Source: Actinomycetota bacterium
GTDB taxonomy: Bacteria > Actinomycetota > Actinomycetes > Mycobacteriales > Mycobacteriaceae
Assembly (NCBI GenBank): GCA_018268465.1
Contig: JAFDWN010000007.1
Coordinates: forward strand, 37,674 to 101,673
Direction: 5' to 3'
DNA: 64,000 nt
In this document: positions 35,060-43,596 of the stretch, piece after piece
Layout of the letters: each line of letters starts with the position of its first letter
Position numbering within the stretch: the stretch's first letter is position 1
Program-made: the position numbers and the translations under genes
The notes under the pieces: model-generated
Told to the model about the DNA's origin: nothing
The model's database searches: none
The model's input: the letters and a program-made list of their open reading frames with translations, nothing else

Positions 35060-35487
35060 CGGGCGCGCTCGCCCGCAGCGACCCTGGACAGGATGTCCCG
35101 CAGGGTACGCAGCTCCGCGCCGCCGAGGCCGGCAAGCGCGGCCGGCGCCGGGTCGCTCACCGCGTCGATCACCCGCACCATCTCGCAGCCCGCCGGGGTC
35201 AGCGACACCACCTTGGCACGCCGGTCGTCGGGGTCGATCCGGCGCACCGCCAGCCCGCGCTCCTCGAGGTCGTTGACGGCGACCGTCGCGGCGGGCGCGT
35301 CGATGGTCGCCGCGCACGCGATCTGCTTGACCGTCATCGGACGCCGGGACAGCCGCATGAGGATGCGGATCCGGCTGAACGGCAGGCCCGTCGCCTCGAC
35401 CACCTCGCGCTTCCAGCCGTCCCGGTTGTCGATGACCAGCGCGGCCATCGTGCGCCACACCTCGTCTGCCAGAGTGTCATCGGACAT
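35056..35487 (-). CDS. MarR-family transcriptional regulator
   Basis: A 143-residue winged-helix regulator; ATG 35487 is preferred because GAGG lies about nine bases upstream. The HTH is at about 45-95 (MTVKQIACAATIDAPAATVAVNDLEERGLAVRRIDPDDRRAKVVSLT, with the DxRxK wing). Its start overlaps the end of the upstream MFS efflux gene by 11 bases, so the pair is one operon and this is the probable repressor. It would bind the dyad at 36924-36956. The stop TAA overlaps the stop of the opposing relic. Confidence 0.88.
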   Translation of the reverse strand: MSDDTLADEVWRTMAALVIDNRDGWKREVVEATGLPFSRIRILMRLSRRPMTVKQIACAATIDAPAATVAVNDLEERGLAVRRIDPDDRRAKVVSLTPAGCEMVRVIDAVSDPAPAALAGLGGAELRTLRDILSRVAAGERAR

Positions 35488-36934
35488 GGGCGGCCTCGTG
35501 GTCATGCCGGTGCCCGGCGACCAGCGGCGCCAACCGCTCAGCCGAGCGCATCGCACGCCGCGACGTCGATGCGACGCCGAGGACGAGGATCACCGCCCCC
35601 AGTGCCGCGCAGACCAGCCACAGCGGCCGGGCCGCCGCCGCGAAGTCCACGCCCGAGGCGGCCAGTGCGCCGCCTGCCAGCGAACCGCACAGCGCCACAC
35701 CGATACTCACGCCGACCTGCCTGCTGGTCGAGGCGATGGCCGACGCGGCGCCGGCCCGGTCGGTCGGCATTCCGCTGACCGCGGCCGTTGTCACCGGGGC
35801 GTTGACCATGCTGAATCCGATGCCGAATACCGCGAACACCACCAGGAGCTGCCACACCGGCGTCTGCGCCGTCAGCCTGGTGAGCAGCAGCGCCGCCGCC
35901 GTCAACAGGACACCGGAGGCGACCAGCGACGGGCGGGCGCCGAACCGCCCGACCAGCCGGCCCGACAGCGGCGAGAAGATCAGCGCACCGATGGCGATCG
36001 GCAGGAACACCAGCCCGGTCTGGACCGGCGACAGCTGGCGCTCACCCTGCAGATAGAGCGACATCATGAACAGGAACGCCCCGAAGGTGGCGAACGCGCA
36101 GACCGCGATGACGGTGGCGGAGGCGAAGGGCATGCTGCGGAAGAACCGCAGGTCGATGAAGGGGTCGCGGCGGCGCGACTCGACGCGCAGGAAGGCCGCG
36201 AACGCCGCCACCGATGCGGCGGCGAACCCGATGGTCAGCGGATGCGTCCAGCCCATTCCCGGGCCTTCGATCAGGACGAACACGACACCGAACAGGAAGG
36301 CGATGGCCAGCCCCTGGCCGAGGGGGTCGATGTCACGCATGGTCGCCGACTTGGACTCGGGGACGAATACGGCCGTCAACACGATCGCCAGCGCGCAGAT
36401 CGGCAGGTTGATCCAGAACACCGCCCGCCAGCCGACCAGTTCGATCAGCAGGCCGCCGATGATCGGCCCCAGCACCATGGAGATCCCGACCACACTTCCC
36501 CAGATCCCGATGGCGCGAGCCCGTTCGACACGGCCGGTGAAGACCTGCGTGACGATCGACATCGCCACCGGATTGAGCATCGATCCGCCGACTGCCTGCA
36601 GAAACCGCGCGGCGATCAGCATCTCGACGGTGGGCGCCAGGCTGCACACCAGCGATCCCAGGGCGAACACCACCAAGCCGGTCTGGAAGATGCGTCTGCG
36701 CCCGAACCGGTCGCCCGTGGCCCCGGCCAGCAGCAGCAGCGAGGCCAGCACCAGGGTGTACACGTCGATGACCCACTGCAGCTGGGCGGGCGAGGCATGG
36801 AACTCGGCGCGGATGCTCGGGATCGCGACGTTGACGATGGTGGCGTCCATCGACGCGATGAGCAGGCTCAGGCAGCAGGACATCAGGATGATGGCCTTAC
36901 GCCGCGCACTCAACGGTGCGACAGTTGTAAACAC
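35477..36934 (-). CDS. MFS drug efflux transporter, DHA2 (14-helix) type
   Basis: A 485-residue major-facilitator protein with about 14 helices. Motif A is GDRFGRRRIF after helix 2, the helix 1 signature is LLIASMDATIVNVAIPSI, and motif C-like glycines occur in helix 5 (GISMVLGPIIGGLL). The length and N-terminal motif place it in the EmrB/QacA (DHA2) group, which exports drugs by proton antiport. Start GTG 36934 lacks a Shine-Dalgarno sequence and lies inside the operator, so the mRNA may be leaderless. It is cotranscribed with the MarR gene. Confidence 0.92.
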   Translation of the reverse strand: MFTTVAPLSARRKAIILMSCCLSLLIASMDATIVNVAIPSIRAEFHASPAQLQWVIDVYTLVLASLLLLAGATGDRFGRRRIFQTGLVVFALGSLVCSLAPTVEMLIAARFLQAVGGSMLNPVAMSIVTQVFTGRVERARAIGIWGSVVGISMVLGPIIGGLLIELVGWRAVFWINLPICALAIVLTAVFVPESKSATMRDIDPLGQGLAIAFLFGVVFVLIEGPGMGWTHPLTIGFAAASVAAFAAFLRVESRRRDPFIDLRFFRSMPFASATVIAVCAFATFGAFLFMMSLYLQGERQLSPVQTGLVFLPIAIGALIFSPLSGRLVGRFGARPSLVASGVLLTAAALLLTRLTAQTPVWQLLVVFAVFGIGFSMVNAPVTTAAVSGMPTDRAGAASAIASTSRQVGVSIGVALCGSLAGGALAASGVDFAAAARPLWLVCAALGAVILVLGVASTSRRAMRSAERLAPLVAGHRHDHEAAHVR

Positions 36935-36956
36935 ACAATCATTGTGAAACTACAAC
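36924..36956. promoter_or_regulatory. Nested dyad over the MFS start (probable MarR operator)
   Basis: CACAATCATTGTG (36934-36946) is a perfect 6-1-6 palindrome. GTTGTA (36924-36929) and TACAAC (36951-36956) form outer arms with exactly the same centre, base 36940. The inner palindrome begins at the GTG start of the efflux gene. Binding of the adjacent MarR protein here would block both transcription and initiation. Confidence 0.7.
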
Positions 36957-37015
36957 GGTCTCCGGATCAAGCGGACCCAGCTGTGAAAAAGCTCGCAGAA
37001 ACCGAACCGGACGGA

Positions 37016-38320
37016 TCAGCGCGCGCCGAGGTCGGTGTAGTCGCGTTCGGTGTAACCGGTGTAGATCTGTCGTGGACGGCCGATCCGGCCGCTGCCCGCG
37101 TCATGCATCTCACGCCAGTGCGCGATCCAGCCCGGCAGCCGGCCGAGCGCGAAGAGCACCGTGAACATCCGCGTCGGGAATCCCATCGCGCGGTAGATCA
37201 CGCCCGTGTAGTAGTCGACGTTGGGGTACAGCTTGCGCTCGACGAAGAAATCGTCGGTGAGGGCGATCTCCTCCAGCGCCTTGGCGATGGCCAGCAACTC
37301 GTCGTCGCCGCCGATCTTGCCCAGGATCTTGTCGGCCTGTTCCTTGACGATCCGCGCCCGCGGGTCGTAGTTCTTGTAGACCCGGTGACCGAAGCCCATC
37401 AACTTCACGTTGTCCTCGCGGTCCTTGACCCTGCGCACGAAATCGCGCACGTCACCACCGGAGAGCCGGATCTTCTCCAGCATCTCCAGGACCGCCTGGT
37501 TGGCGCCGCCGTGCAGCGGACCCCACAGCGCGTTGATGCCGCCCGAGATCGAGGTGAACAGGTTGGCCTGCGACGAGCCCACCAGGCGCACGGTCGAGGT
37601 GGAGCAGTTCTGTTCGTGGTCGGCATGCAGGATGAACAGCATGTCCAGCGCCCGGACCAGCTCCGGGTCTACCTCGTAGGGTTCGGCGGGGAACCCGAAC
37701 GTCATCCGCAGGAAGTTCTCCACCAGCGTCAGCGAGTTGTCCGGATACAGGAACGGCTGGCCGACGGATTTCTTGTAGGCGTACGCGGCGATCGTGGGCA
37801 GTTTGGCGAGCAGGCGGATGGTCGAGAGCTCCACCTGGGCATCGTCGAAGGGGTCCAGGGAGTCCTGGTAGTACGCCGACAGGGCGTTGGCCGCACTGGA
37901 GAGCACCGGCATCGGGTGGGCGTTGCGCGGGAAGCCGTCGAAGAACCGCTTCAGGTCCTCGTGCAGCAGCGTATGCCGCTGGATCTGGGTGGTGAACTTC
38001 TCCAGCTGCTCCTTAGTCGGCAGCTCACCGTAGATCAGCAGGTAGCTGACCTCGATGAACGTCGAATTCTCCGCGAGCTGCTCGATGGGGTAACCGCGGT
38101 AGCGCAAGATGCCCGCATCGCCGTCGATGTAGGTGATGGCGCTCTCGGTGGAGGCGGTGTTGACGTACCCCTCGTCGAAGGTCGTGTAGCCGGTCTTGGC
38201 CAGTAGTGAGCCCAGAGCGATCCCGTCGGCGCCCTCCGATGCCCGGACGATATCCAAGCTCACCTCGCCACCGGGGTAGGTCAGGGTGGCTTTGTCTCCA
38301 CTGGTCGAGCTATCGGCCAC
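37016..38320 (-). CDS. gltA2: Citrate synthase, main (GltA2)
   Basis: A 434-residue type I citrate synthase joining acetyl-CoA and oxaloacetate into the TCA cycle. Start GTG 38320 is chosen because AAGGGA lies a few bases upstream and the following VADSSTSGDKATLTYPGG fits the M. tuberculosis GltA2 N-terminus; an in-frame start at 38350 is less likely. Catalytic landmarks are LHADHEQNCSTSTVR (His about 269), LWGPLHGGANQAV (His about 304) and GFGHRVYKNYDPRA, with the active Asp in VERKLYPNVDYYTG (about 372). It stands alone. Confidence 0.96.
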   Translation of the reverse strand: MADSSTSGDKATLTYPGGEVSLDIVRASEGADGIALGSLLAKTGYTTFDEGYVNTASTESAITYIDGDAGILRYRGYPIEQLAENSTFIEVSYLLIYGELPTKEQLEKFTTQIQRHTLLHEDLKRFFDGFPRNAHPMPVLSSAANALSAYYQDSLDPFDDAQVELSTIRLLAKLPTIAAYAYKKSVGQPFLYPDNSLTLVENFLRMTFGFPAEPYEVDPELVRALDMLFILHADHEQNCSTSTVRLVGSSQANLFTSISGGINALWGPLHGGANQAVLEMLEKIRLSGGDVRDFVRRVKDREDNVKLMGFGHRVYKNYDPRARIVKEQADKILGKIGGDDELLAIAKALEEIALTDDFFVERKLYPNVDYYTGVIYRAMGFPTRMFTVLFALGRLPGWIAHWREMHDAGSGRIGRPRQIYTGYTERDYTDLGAR

Positions 38321-38409
38321 GGGAATCCCTTCGTCGCTGCTGGGAACCATCTCTGCCTAAAAAGGTAGCCCCCCTGCAGCCATCGCGCCCGCGCGGGGCA
38401 GTTTGACGG

Positions 38410-39054
38410 TCAGACCGGTTGGGCGACACCGGCGGTGAGGTCGACGAACTGGGCGTAGCCGGCGGCGATGCGAGCGACGATTTCGCCGACGGTCATCGTG
38501 CCCCAATCGGTGTCCGGCCCGAGGTCGCCGAGCGCGGTCATGATGACGGCCCCGCAGACCGCGCCCACCATCCGCACCCGGGTGTCGCCCGGCTCCAGCT
38601 CCATCCGGCGGGCCAGCGCATCCTCGACGAAACCGGTGCTGTACTCGGTGGCCGCGCGCATGAGCGTCGCCGACGACGTGACGATTCTGGCCGAGGCGAG
38701 CAGCCTTTCCTCGGTGAGCCCGTCGGCCGGGGCGTACACCGCGGCCTCGAACGCCTCGATGTTCGCGCGGTAGAGCGCCTCGACGTGGCCGAGGCCGGCC
38801 GGCTGGGCGGCGAGATTCTGCGCCACCAGCGCGAGCAGGTCGTCGATCAACGCGAAGACGACGGCATCTTTGGTGGCGAAATACCGGCTGAAGGTGCGGG
38901 GTGAGACATCGGCGACGGCGGCGATCTGGTCGACGGTCGTGCGCTCGAAGCCCTGCCGGTCGCACAGCTGGATCGCAGCGTCGATCAGCGTCATGCGTGT
39001 CCGTTGCTTCTTGCGTTCGCGCAGTCCGCCTGCCGCCACCCCGGGATAGACCAC
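38410..39054 (-). CDS. TetR-family transcriptional regulator
   Basis: A 214-residue regulator. The HTH is at residues about 25-70 (IDAAIQLCDRQGFERTTVDQIAAVADVSPRTFSRYFATKDAVV), with the typical FxRYFxxKD end; the rest is a helical ligand-binding domain. GTG at 39054 or 39039 starts it. A palindrome TAGAACACGTTCTA lies 57 bases upstream, most simply its own operator, though it also fits the KstR consensus. Ligand and targets are unknown; the MFS gene immediately upstream on the same strand is a possible target. Confidence 0.88.
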   Translation of the reverse strand: MVYPGVAAGGLRERKKQRTRMTLIDAAIQLCDRQGFERTTVDQIAAVADVSPRTFSRYFATKDAVVFALIDDLLALVAQNLAAQPAGLGHVEALYRANIEAFEAAVYAPADGLTEERLLASARIVTSSATLMRAATEYSTGFVEDALARRMELEPGDTRVRMVGAVCGAVIMTALGDLGPDTDWGTMTVGEIVARIAAGYAQFVDLTAGVAQPV

Positions 39055-39108
39055 GTCACGAATGGTAGTCGGTGCACGTCGACGGGTCGCGGCGACAACC
39101 GCGCGAAA

Positions 39109-39124
39109 CTAGAACACGTTCTAG
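39109..39124. promoter_or_regulatory. 16-base palindrome, KstR-like box upstream of the TetR gene
   Basis: CTAGAACACGTTCTAG is a perfect 7-2-7 palindrome and contains the KstR consensus TNNAACNNGTTNNA exactly. It overlaps the stop codon of the upstream MFS gene and lies 55 bases before the TetR start, a normal operator position. It may be bound by this TetR protein or by KstR, the regulator of cholesterol catabolism. Confidence 0.7.
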
Positions 39125-40422
39125 CTGGCGGTGCCGACCCGATAGCGGACGAACGCGGGGACGGCCAGCGCAGCGATCACCACACCCACCACCACCAGGA
39201 CTCCCCCGCCCGCGGCCGCCACCGTGGTACCCACCGCCGCGGCGGTGGCGCCGTGCACCGTATCGGCCAGCCGGGGACCGCCGGCGACCACCACGATGAA
39301 GACCCCTTGCAGCCGCCCGCGCAGTTCGTCCGACGCCGCCTGCTGCAGGATCGTCGACCGGAACGCCGCGGAAACCATGTCGGCCGCGCCGCCCACCGCC
39401 AACGCCGCAAGCGCCACCCAGAACAGGGCGCCGACCCGCCCGCCCGCCAGCCCGGCCGCCAGGCCGAAGCCGACCATCGCCACACCCCACACCACGATGG
39501 CCACCACCACCGCCAGGCCCTGACGCCGGATGCGGGGCAGCCAACCGGAGAACACCCCGCCGGCGACCGCACCCACCGACATCGACGCGGCCAGCAACGC
39601 CATGACGGTGCCGCCGTCGACGGGCCCGCCGAAGCTCTCATGCGCCATCTGGGGGAACAGCGCGCGCGGCATCCCGAAGATCATCGCGATGAGGTCGACG
39701 ACGAAGGACATCAGCACCACCCGGTTGCCGGCCAGATAGCGGAACCCGTCCAGCACCGCCGCCAAACCCCAACGCGCGGAACCCTGTTCGGTGCGCACCG
39801 CGGGCATCGGGGTGAGGCGGAACGTCGCCCAGAGCGGCGCCAGGCAGGTGATCGCGTCGATCAGATAGAGCGTCGACAGGTCGACCCAGTTGAGCATCAG
39901 GCCCGCCAGCAGGGGTCCGGCGATCGCACCGAACTGCATCACCGTCATATTCAGGGCGTTCGCCGCGGGCAGTTGGTCGCCGGGCAGCATCCGGGGGATC
40001 GCCGCCGCCCGGGTGGGCTGATTGATCGCGAAGAACGCCTGCTGCACCGACAGCAGACCCAACACCACCCAGACGTCGTTCAGGCCCAGCGCCGCCTGCA
40101 GCCACAGCAGCACCGACGCCACCGCCAGTCCGCAGGAGGCGATGATCAGCAGCAACCGCCGGTCCATCGCGTCGGCGAGCGCGCCACCCCACAGCCCGAA
40201 CACCACCAGCGGAACCAGCGCGAACAGACCCGCCAGCCCGACGTAGAACGAACTCTGCGTCAACGCATACAGCTGCACCGGCACGGCGAACACCGTGAGG
40301 TTGGCGCCGACCACCGTGACGATGCCCGCCAGCCACAGCCTGCGGAAATCCGGTGTCCGCAGTGGCGTGGTGTCGGCCAGCAGATTCCCCCGCGCGCGTG
40401 CGGGGCCCTTTGCCGCGCTCAG
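39121..40422 (-). CDS. MFS transporter coupled to pdxH, probable CTG start
   Basis: A 433-residue major-facilitator protein of the 12-helix DHA3 (MefA/enterobactin exporter-like) type; motif A is [14 protein letters not shown] after helix 2. No ATG, GTG or TTG lies near the expected N-terminus. The only fitting codon is CTG at 40422, sharing bases with the pdxH stop (CTGA), so the sequence starts [25 protein letters not shown] in frame. Upstream ATG codons sit deep inside pdxH. The export substrate is unknown; no clear link to vitamin B6. Its stop overlaps the palindrome before the TetR gene. Confidence 0.8.
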   Translation of the reverse strand: MSAAKGPARARGNLLADTTPLRTPDFRRLWLAGIVTVVGANLTVFAVPVQLYALTQSSFYVGLAGLFALVPLVVFGLWGGALADAMDRRLLLIIASCGLAVASVLLWLQAALGLNDVWVVLGLLSVQQAFFAINQPTRAAAIPRMLPGDQLPAANALNMTVMQFGAIAGPLLAGLMLNWVDLSTLYLIDAITCLAPLWATFRLTPMPAVRTEQGSARWGLAAVLDGFRYLAGNRVVLMSFVVDLIAMIFGMPRALFPQMAHESFGGPVDGGTVMALLAASMSVGAVAGGVFSGWLPRIRRQGLAVVVAIVVWGVAMVGFGLAAGLAGGRVGALFWVALAALAVGGAADMVSAAFRSTILQQAASDELRGRLQGVFIVVVAGGPRLADTVHGATAAAVGTTVAAAGGGVLVVVGVVIAALAVPAFVRYRVGTAS

Positions 40423-41099
40423 GGTTGCAGCCGCTCGACCCGCGGCGCACCACCGGTCCGGCTCACCGTGATCCGGTTGTGCACGCGGTCCTCGCGACCC
40501 TGCCAGAACTCCACGACCTCGGCCCCGATGAGGTACCCGCCCCAGTTGGGCGGCACCGGCACGGCGCCGACGTCGGCGAATCGCCGGGTGACGGCGTCGA
40601 GTTGCGCCACGAGTTCGGCACGCGAGGCGATCGGGCGGGACTGCGCCGACGCCCACGCACCCAGCTGCGACCCGCGCGGGCGCTTGGACCAGTAGTCGGC
40701 GGTGGCTTCGGCGGACACCTTCGTCACCGGGCCGCGGACGTGAACCTGCCGCCCCAACGCAAACCAGGGGAAGGTGGCCGAGGCGTGCGGGGCAGCCTCG
40801 AGCTGGCTGCCTTTGGCCGAGTCGTAGTTGGTGAAGAATGTGATTCCGGACTCATCCATGCTCTTGCACAACACCGATCGGGTGACCGGCCATCCCCTGG
40901 CGTCGACGGTGCCCAGGACCATGGCGTTGGGCTCGGCGACACCGGCCCGTTCCGCTTCGGCCAGCCAGCGGCGCAGCAGCACCAGCCAGCCGGTCGCCGG
41001 ATCGTCGCCGAGCCAGTCGGCGTCCAGGTCAGGACTACCGTCTTTCTCCGGTCCGTACTCCGTCCGCATCGCCGCCAGGTCTTCGCGCTCGGGTGCCAC
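40419..41099 (-). CDS. pdxH: Pyridoxamine 5'-phosphate oxidase
   Basis: A 226-residue flavoprotein that oxidises pyridoxamine or pyridoxine 5'-phosphate to pyridoxal phosphate with FMN and oxygen. Motifs seen are [67 protein letters not shown], and the C-terminal [28 protein letters not shown] that typifies PdxH. GTG at 41099 starts it. It overlaps the MFS gene by 4 bases and is divergent from citA. In M. tuberculosis pdxH lies elsewhere, so this placement is a lineage-specific arrangement. Confidence 0.95.
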   Translation of the reverse strand: MAPEREDLAAMRTEYGPEKDGSPDLDADWLGDDPATGWLVLLRRWLAEAERAGVAEPNAMVLGTVDARGWPVTRSVLCKSMDESGITFFTNYDSAKGSQLEAAPHASATFPWFALGRQVHVRGPVTKVSAEATADYWSKRPRGSQLGAWASAQSRPIASRAELVAQLDAVTRRFADVGAVPVPPNWGGYLIGAEVVEFWQGREDRVHNRITVSRTGGAPRVERLQP

Positions 41100-41255
41100 G
41101 GGCTCACGCTACGCCGCCTGCGGACGCCATTCGGCCGGGCCCGGCGACGCTGCGCGGGGAGGGCCGCGAATCCCTCACGGCGAGCACTCCCGGAGTTCGC
41201 GGGTTTGTTACCCACCGGTAGCGAAGACCCTGGGCCTGGGTGTAAGAATCTGCCC

Positions 41256-42383
41256 ATGACTGAGGTGACTGAGGTGCCTAGGGACTTCGCCCCCGGACTT
41301 GCCGGCGTGGTGGCGTTCTCCACCGAGATCGCCGAACCCGACAAGGACGGCGGGGCGCTGCGCTACCGCGGTGTCGACATCGAGGATCTGGTCGGCAGCC
41401 GGGTCACCTTCGGCGACGTGTGGGGGCTGCTCGTCGACGGCCGCTTCGGCACCGGCCTCCCGCCCGCCGAACCGTTCCCGCTGCCCATCCACAGCGGCGA
41501 CGTCCGTGTCGACGTGCAGGCCGGCCTGGCCATGCTGGCCCCCATCTGGGGTTACGCACCTCTGCTCGACATCGACGACGAAACCGCACGCGACCAGCTC
41601 GCACGCGCCTCGGTGATGGCACTGTCGTATGTCGCCCAGTCGGCGCGCGGCATCTACCAGCCTGCCGTGCCGCAACGCTTGATCGACCAGTGTTCCACTG
41701 TCACAGCACGTTTCATGACCCGCTGGCAGGGCGAACCGGACCCGAGGCATATCGAGGCCATCGACGCCTACTGGGTCTCGGCCGCCGAGCACGGGATGAA
41801 CGCGTCGACGTTCACCGCCCGGGTGATCGCCTCCACCGGCGCCGACGTCGCGGCGTCGCTGTCCGGCGCGATCGGCGCGATGAGCGGCCCGCTGCACGGC
41901 GGTGCGCCCGCGCGGGTGATCCCGATGATCGAGGAGGCGGAGCGCACCGGCGACGCCCGCGCCGTCGTCAAGGGCATTCTCGACCGCAAGGAGAAGCTGA
42001 TGGGCTTCGGCCACCGGGTGTACCGGGCCGAGGATCCACGCGCCAGAGTGCTCCGGGCCACCGCAAAACGCCTGGCAGCGCCACGTTTCGAGGTGGCGGC
42101 CGCGCTCGAACAGGCCGCGCTGACCGAATTGCGCGAACGCAGGCCCGACCGCGCTATCGAGACCAACGTGGAGTTCTGGGCCGCAGTCATCCTCGACTTC
42201 GCCAAGGTGCCCGCGCGAATGATGCCGGCGATGTTCACGTGCGGCCGCACCGCCGGCTGGTGTGCGCACATCCTCGAGCAGAAGAAGCTGGGCAAGCTGG
42301 TGCGTCCGGCGGCCATCTATGTCGGCCCCGAGCCGCGTAGTCCGGAGTCGGTCGAGGGTTGGGACCTCATACTCAAGTCGTGA
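41256..42383 (+). CDS. citA: Citrate synthase 2 (CitA)
   Basis: A 375-residue citrate synthase of the shorter type. Motifs include SGPLHGGAPARV (His about 213), GFGHRVYRAEDPRARV (about 250) and NVEFWAAVILDFAKVP with the active Asp region near 315. Compared with GltA2, 3 kb away, it lacks about 60 residues and is clearly divergent, like M. tuberculosis CitA (Rv0889c). It may also accept propionyl-CoA, a property of some 2-methylcitrate synthases, but that is inference. The stop overlaps the next start by 4 bases (GTGA). Confidence 0.93.
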   Translation: MTEVTEVPRDFAPGLAGVVAFSTEIAEPDKDGGALRYRGVDIEDLVGSRVTFGDVWGLLVDGRFGTGLPPAEPFPLPIHSGDVRVDVQAGLAMLAPIWGYAPLLDIDDETARDQLARASVMALSYVAQSARGIYQPAVPQRLIDQCSTVTARFMTRWQGEPDPRHIEAIDAYWVSAAEHGMNASTFTARVIASTGADVAASLSGAIGAMSGPLHGGAPARVIPMIEEAERTGDARAVVKGILDRKEKLMGFGHRVYRAEDPRARVLRATAKRLAAPRFEVAAALEQAALTELRERRPDRAIETNVEFWAAVILDFAKVPARMMPAMFTCGRTAGWCAHILEQKKLGKLVRPAAIYVGPEPRSPESVEGWDLILKS

Positions 42384-42997
42384 CCGACGCCATACTCGCC
42401 GCGTTCGAGGCGGCCGGACGGAGTTTCGCCGGGCTCGTGCGCGACATCCCCGCGACGGCGTGGGACGGCCCCGGGCTGGGTGAGTGGGATCTGCGGTCGC
42501 TGGTCGGGCATACGGCGCGGTCGCTGATCACGGTGAGCACCTACCTGCAGGGCACCGCCGAGCGGGTGGATGTGGCGACCCCGGCGGACTATTACCTACT
42601 GATCAGGCCGTATGCGGCGCAGGTGGGCGCCGCCGACATCGTCGAACGCGGCCGCCAGGCGGGCAGGGATCTGGGCGCGGACCCGGCCGCGGCGGTCGAG
42701 AATCTGCTCGAGCGCGTCCTGGACGATCTGTCAGGACAGGACGACCGGATCATCGCGGTCATCGGCGGACTGGGCATCCGGCTGTACACGTATCTGCCGA
42801 CCCGCACGTTCGAACTCGCGGTGCACAGCCTCGACATCGCCGGGGCGCTCGGCGGCGACATCACCCTGCCGCCCGCGGTGGCCGCCGAGGCCGCCGGTCT
42901 GGCCGCGGCGATCGCCGCGACCTCCGGCCAGGCCGAGCAGGTGCTCTTGGCGCTGACCGGCCGCGCCGCGCTGCCCCCGGGCTTCTCGGTGGTGTAG
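42380..42997 (+). CDS. Mycothiol-dependent maleylpyruvate isomerase family (DinB-fold) protein
   Basis: A 205-residue DinB-like four-helix metalloprotein from GTG 42380. Visible zinc-site elements are LVGHTARS (His about 44), and ELAVHSLDIAG (about 142-152), an E-x3-H pair as in mycothiol-dependent maleylpyruvate isomerase. The W of VRDIPATAWDGPGLGEWDLR is typical of the MDMPI N-terminal domain. It likely uses mycothiol as cofactor for an isomerisation or S-transfer, substrate unknown. Coupled to citA by a 4-base overlap, which may be chance or a metabolic link. Confidence 0.82.
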   Translation: MTDAILAAFEAAGRSFAGLVRDIPATAWDGPGLGEWDLRSLVGHTARSLITVSTYLQGTAERVDVATPADYYLLIRPYAAQVGAADIVERGRQAGRDLGADPAAAVENLLERVLDDLSGQDDRIIAVIGGLGIRLYTYLPTRTFELAVHSLDIAGALGGDITLPPAVAAEAAGLAAAIAATSGQAEQVLLALTGRAALPPGFSVV

Positions 42998-43119
42998 CCG
43001 GACTGTCGGTGCCCGGTGGTTGCATGATGACGTCCGATGAGGTTGGCCGGGCGGGGCGGTCAGTATCGATGCCGCCCACTCGGGCGACGTCAATACGCGC
43101 ACACCGCAAGGAGACCACC

Positions 43120-43572
43120 GTGACCATCGAATTCCAGCCGTCCGTGTCCCCGCATCTCGTCGTCGACGACGCCGCCGCCGCGATCGACTTCTACGTCAAG
43201 GCGTTCGACGCCGTCGAACTGGGCCGGGTACCGGGTCCGGACGGCAAACTCATCCACGCCGCGCTGACCATCAACGGCGCGACGATCATGCTCAACGACG
43301 ACTTCCCCGAGATGACCGACGGCAAGTCCACGACCCCGACAGCCCTGGGCGGCTCTCCGGTCACGATCCATCTGCAGGTCACCGACGTCGACGAGAAGTT
43401 CAAGAAGGTCGTCGACGCGGGTGCCACCGTCGTGATGCCGCTGGAGGACCAGTTCTGGGGTGACCGCTACGGTGCGGTCCGCGATCCGTTCGGGCATCTG
43501 TGGTCGCTGGGGCAGCCCGTGCGCGAGGTGTCGATGGAGGAGATCGAACAGGCGATGAAACAGCACCAGTAG
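43120..43572 (+). CDS. VOC-family protein, PhnB-like
   Basis: A 150-residue single-polypeptide VOC protein like PhnB/YdcR-type glyoxalase-related proteins. It reads VSPHLVVDDAAAAIDFYVKAFDAVELGR, AALTINGATIMLNDD, and ends in GDRYGAVRDPFGHLWSLG, the typical strand with RxxDPFGHxW. GTG 43120 is preceded by AAGGAG six bases away, so the start is firm; a longer frame upstream is not coding. Unlinked to the citA pair by 122 bases. Function unknown; family members act in antibiotic or toxin binding. Confidence 0.88.
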   Translation: MTIEFQPSVSPHLVVDDAAAAIDFYVKAFDAVELGRVPGPDGKLIHAALTINGATIMLNDDFPEMTDGKSTTPTALGGSPVTIHLQVTDVDEKFKKVVDAGATVVMPLEDQFWGDRYGAVRDPFGHLWSLGQPVREVSMEEIEQAMKQHQ

Positions 43573-43596
43573 CAGGCTGCTGTCCGCTTCCCGCGG

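Noticed and set aside
35093-38206. Open frame of 1037 codons on the plus strand
   Set aside because: Antisense to MarR, MFS and gltA2, all of which have clear family motifs.
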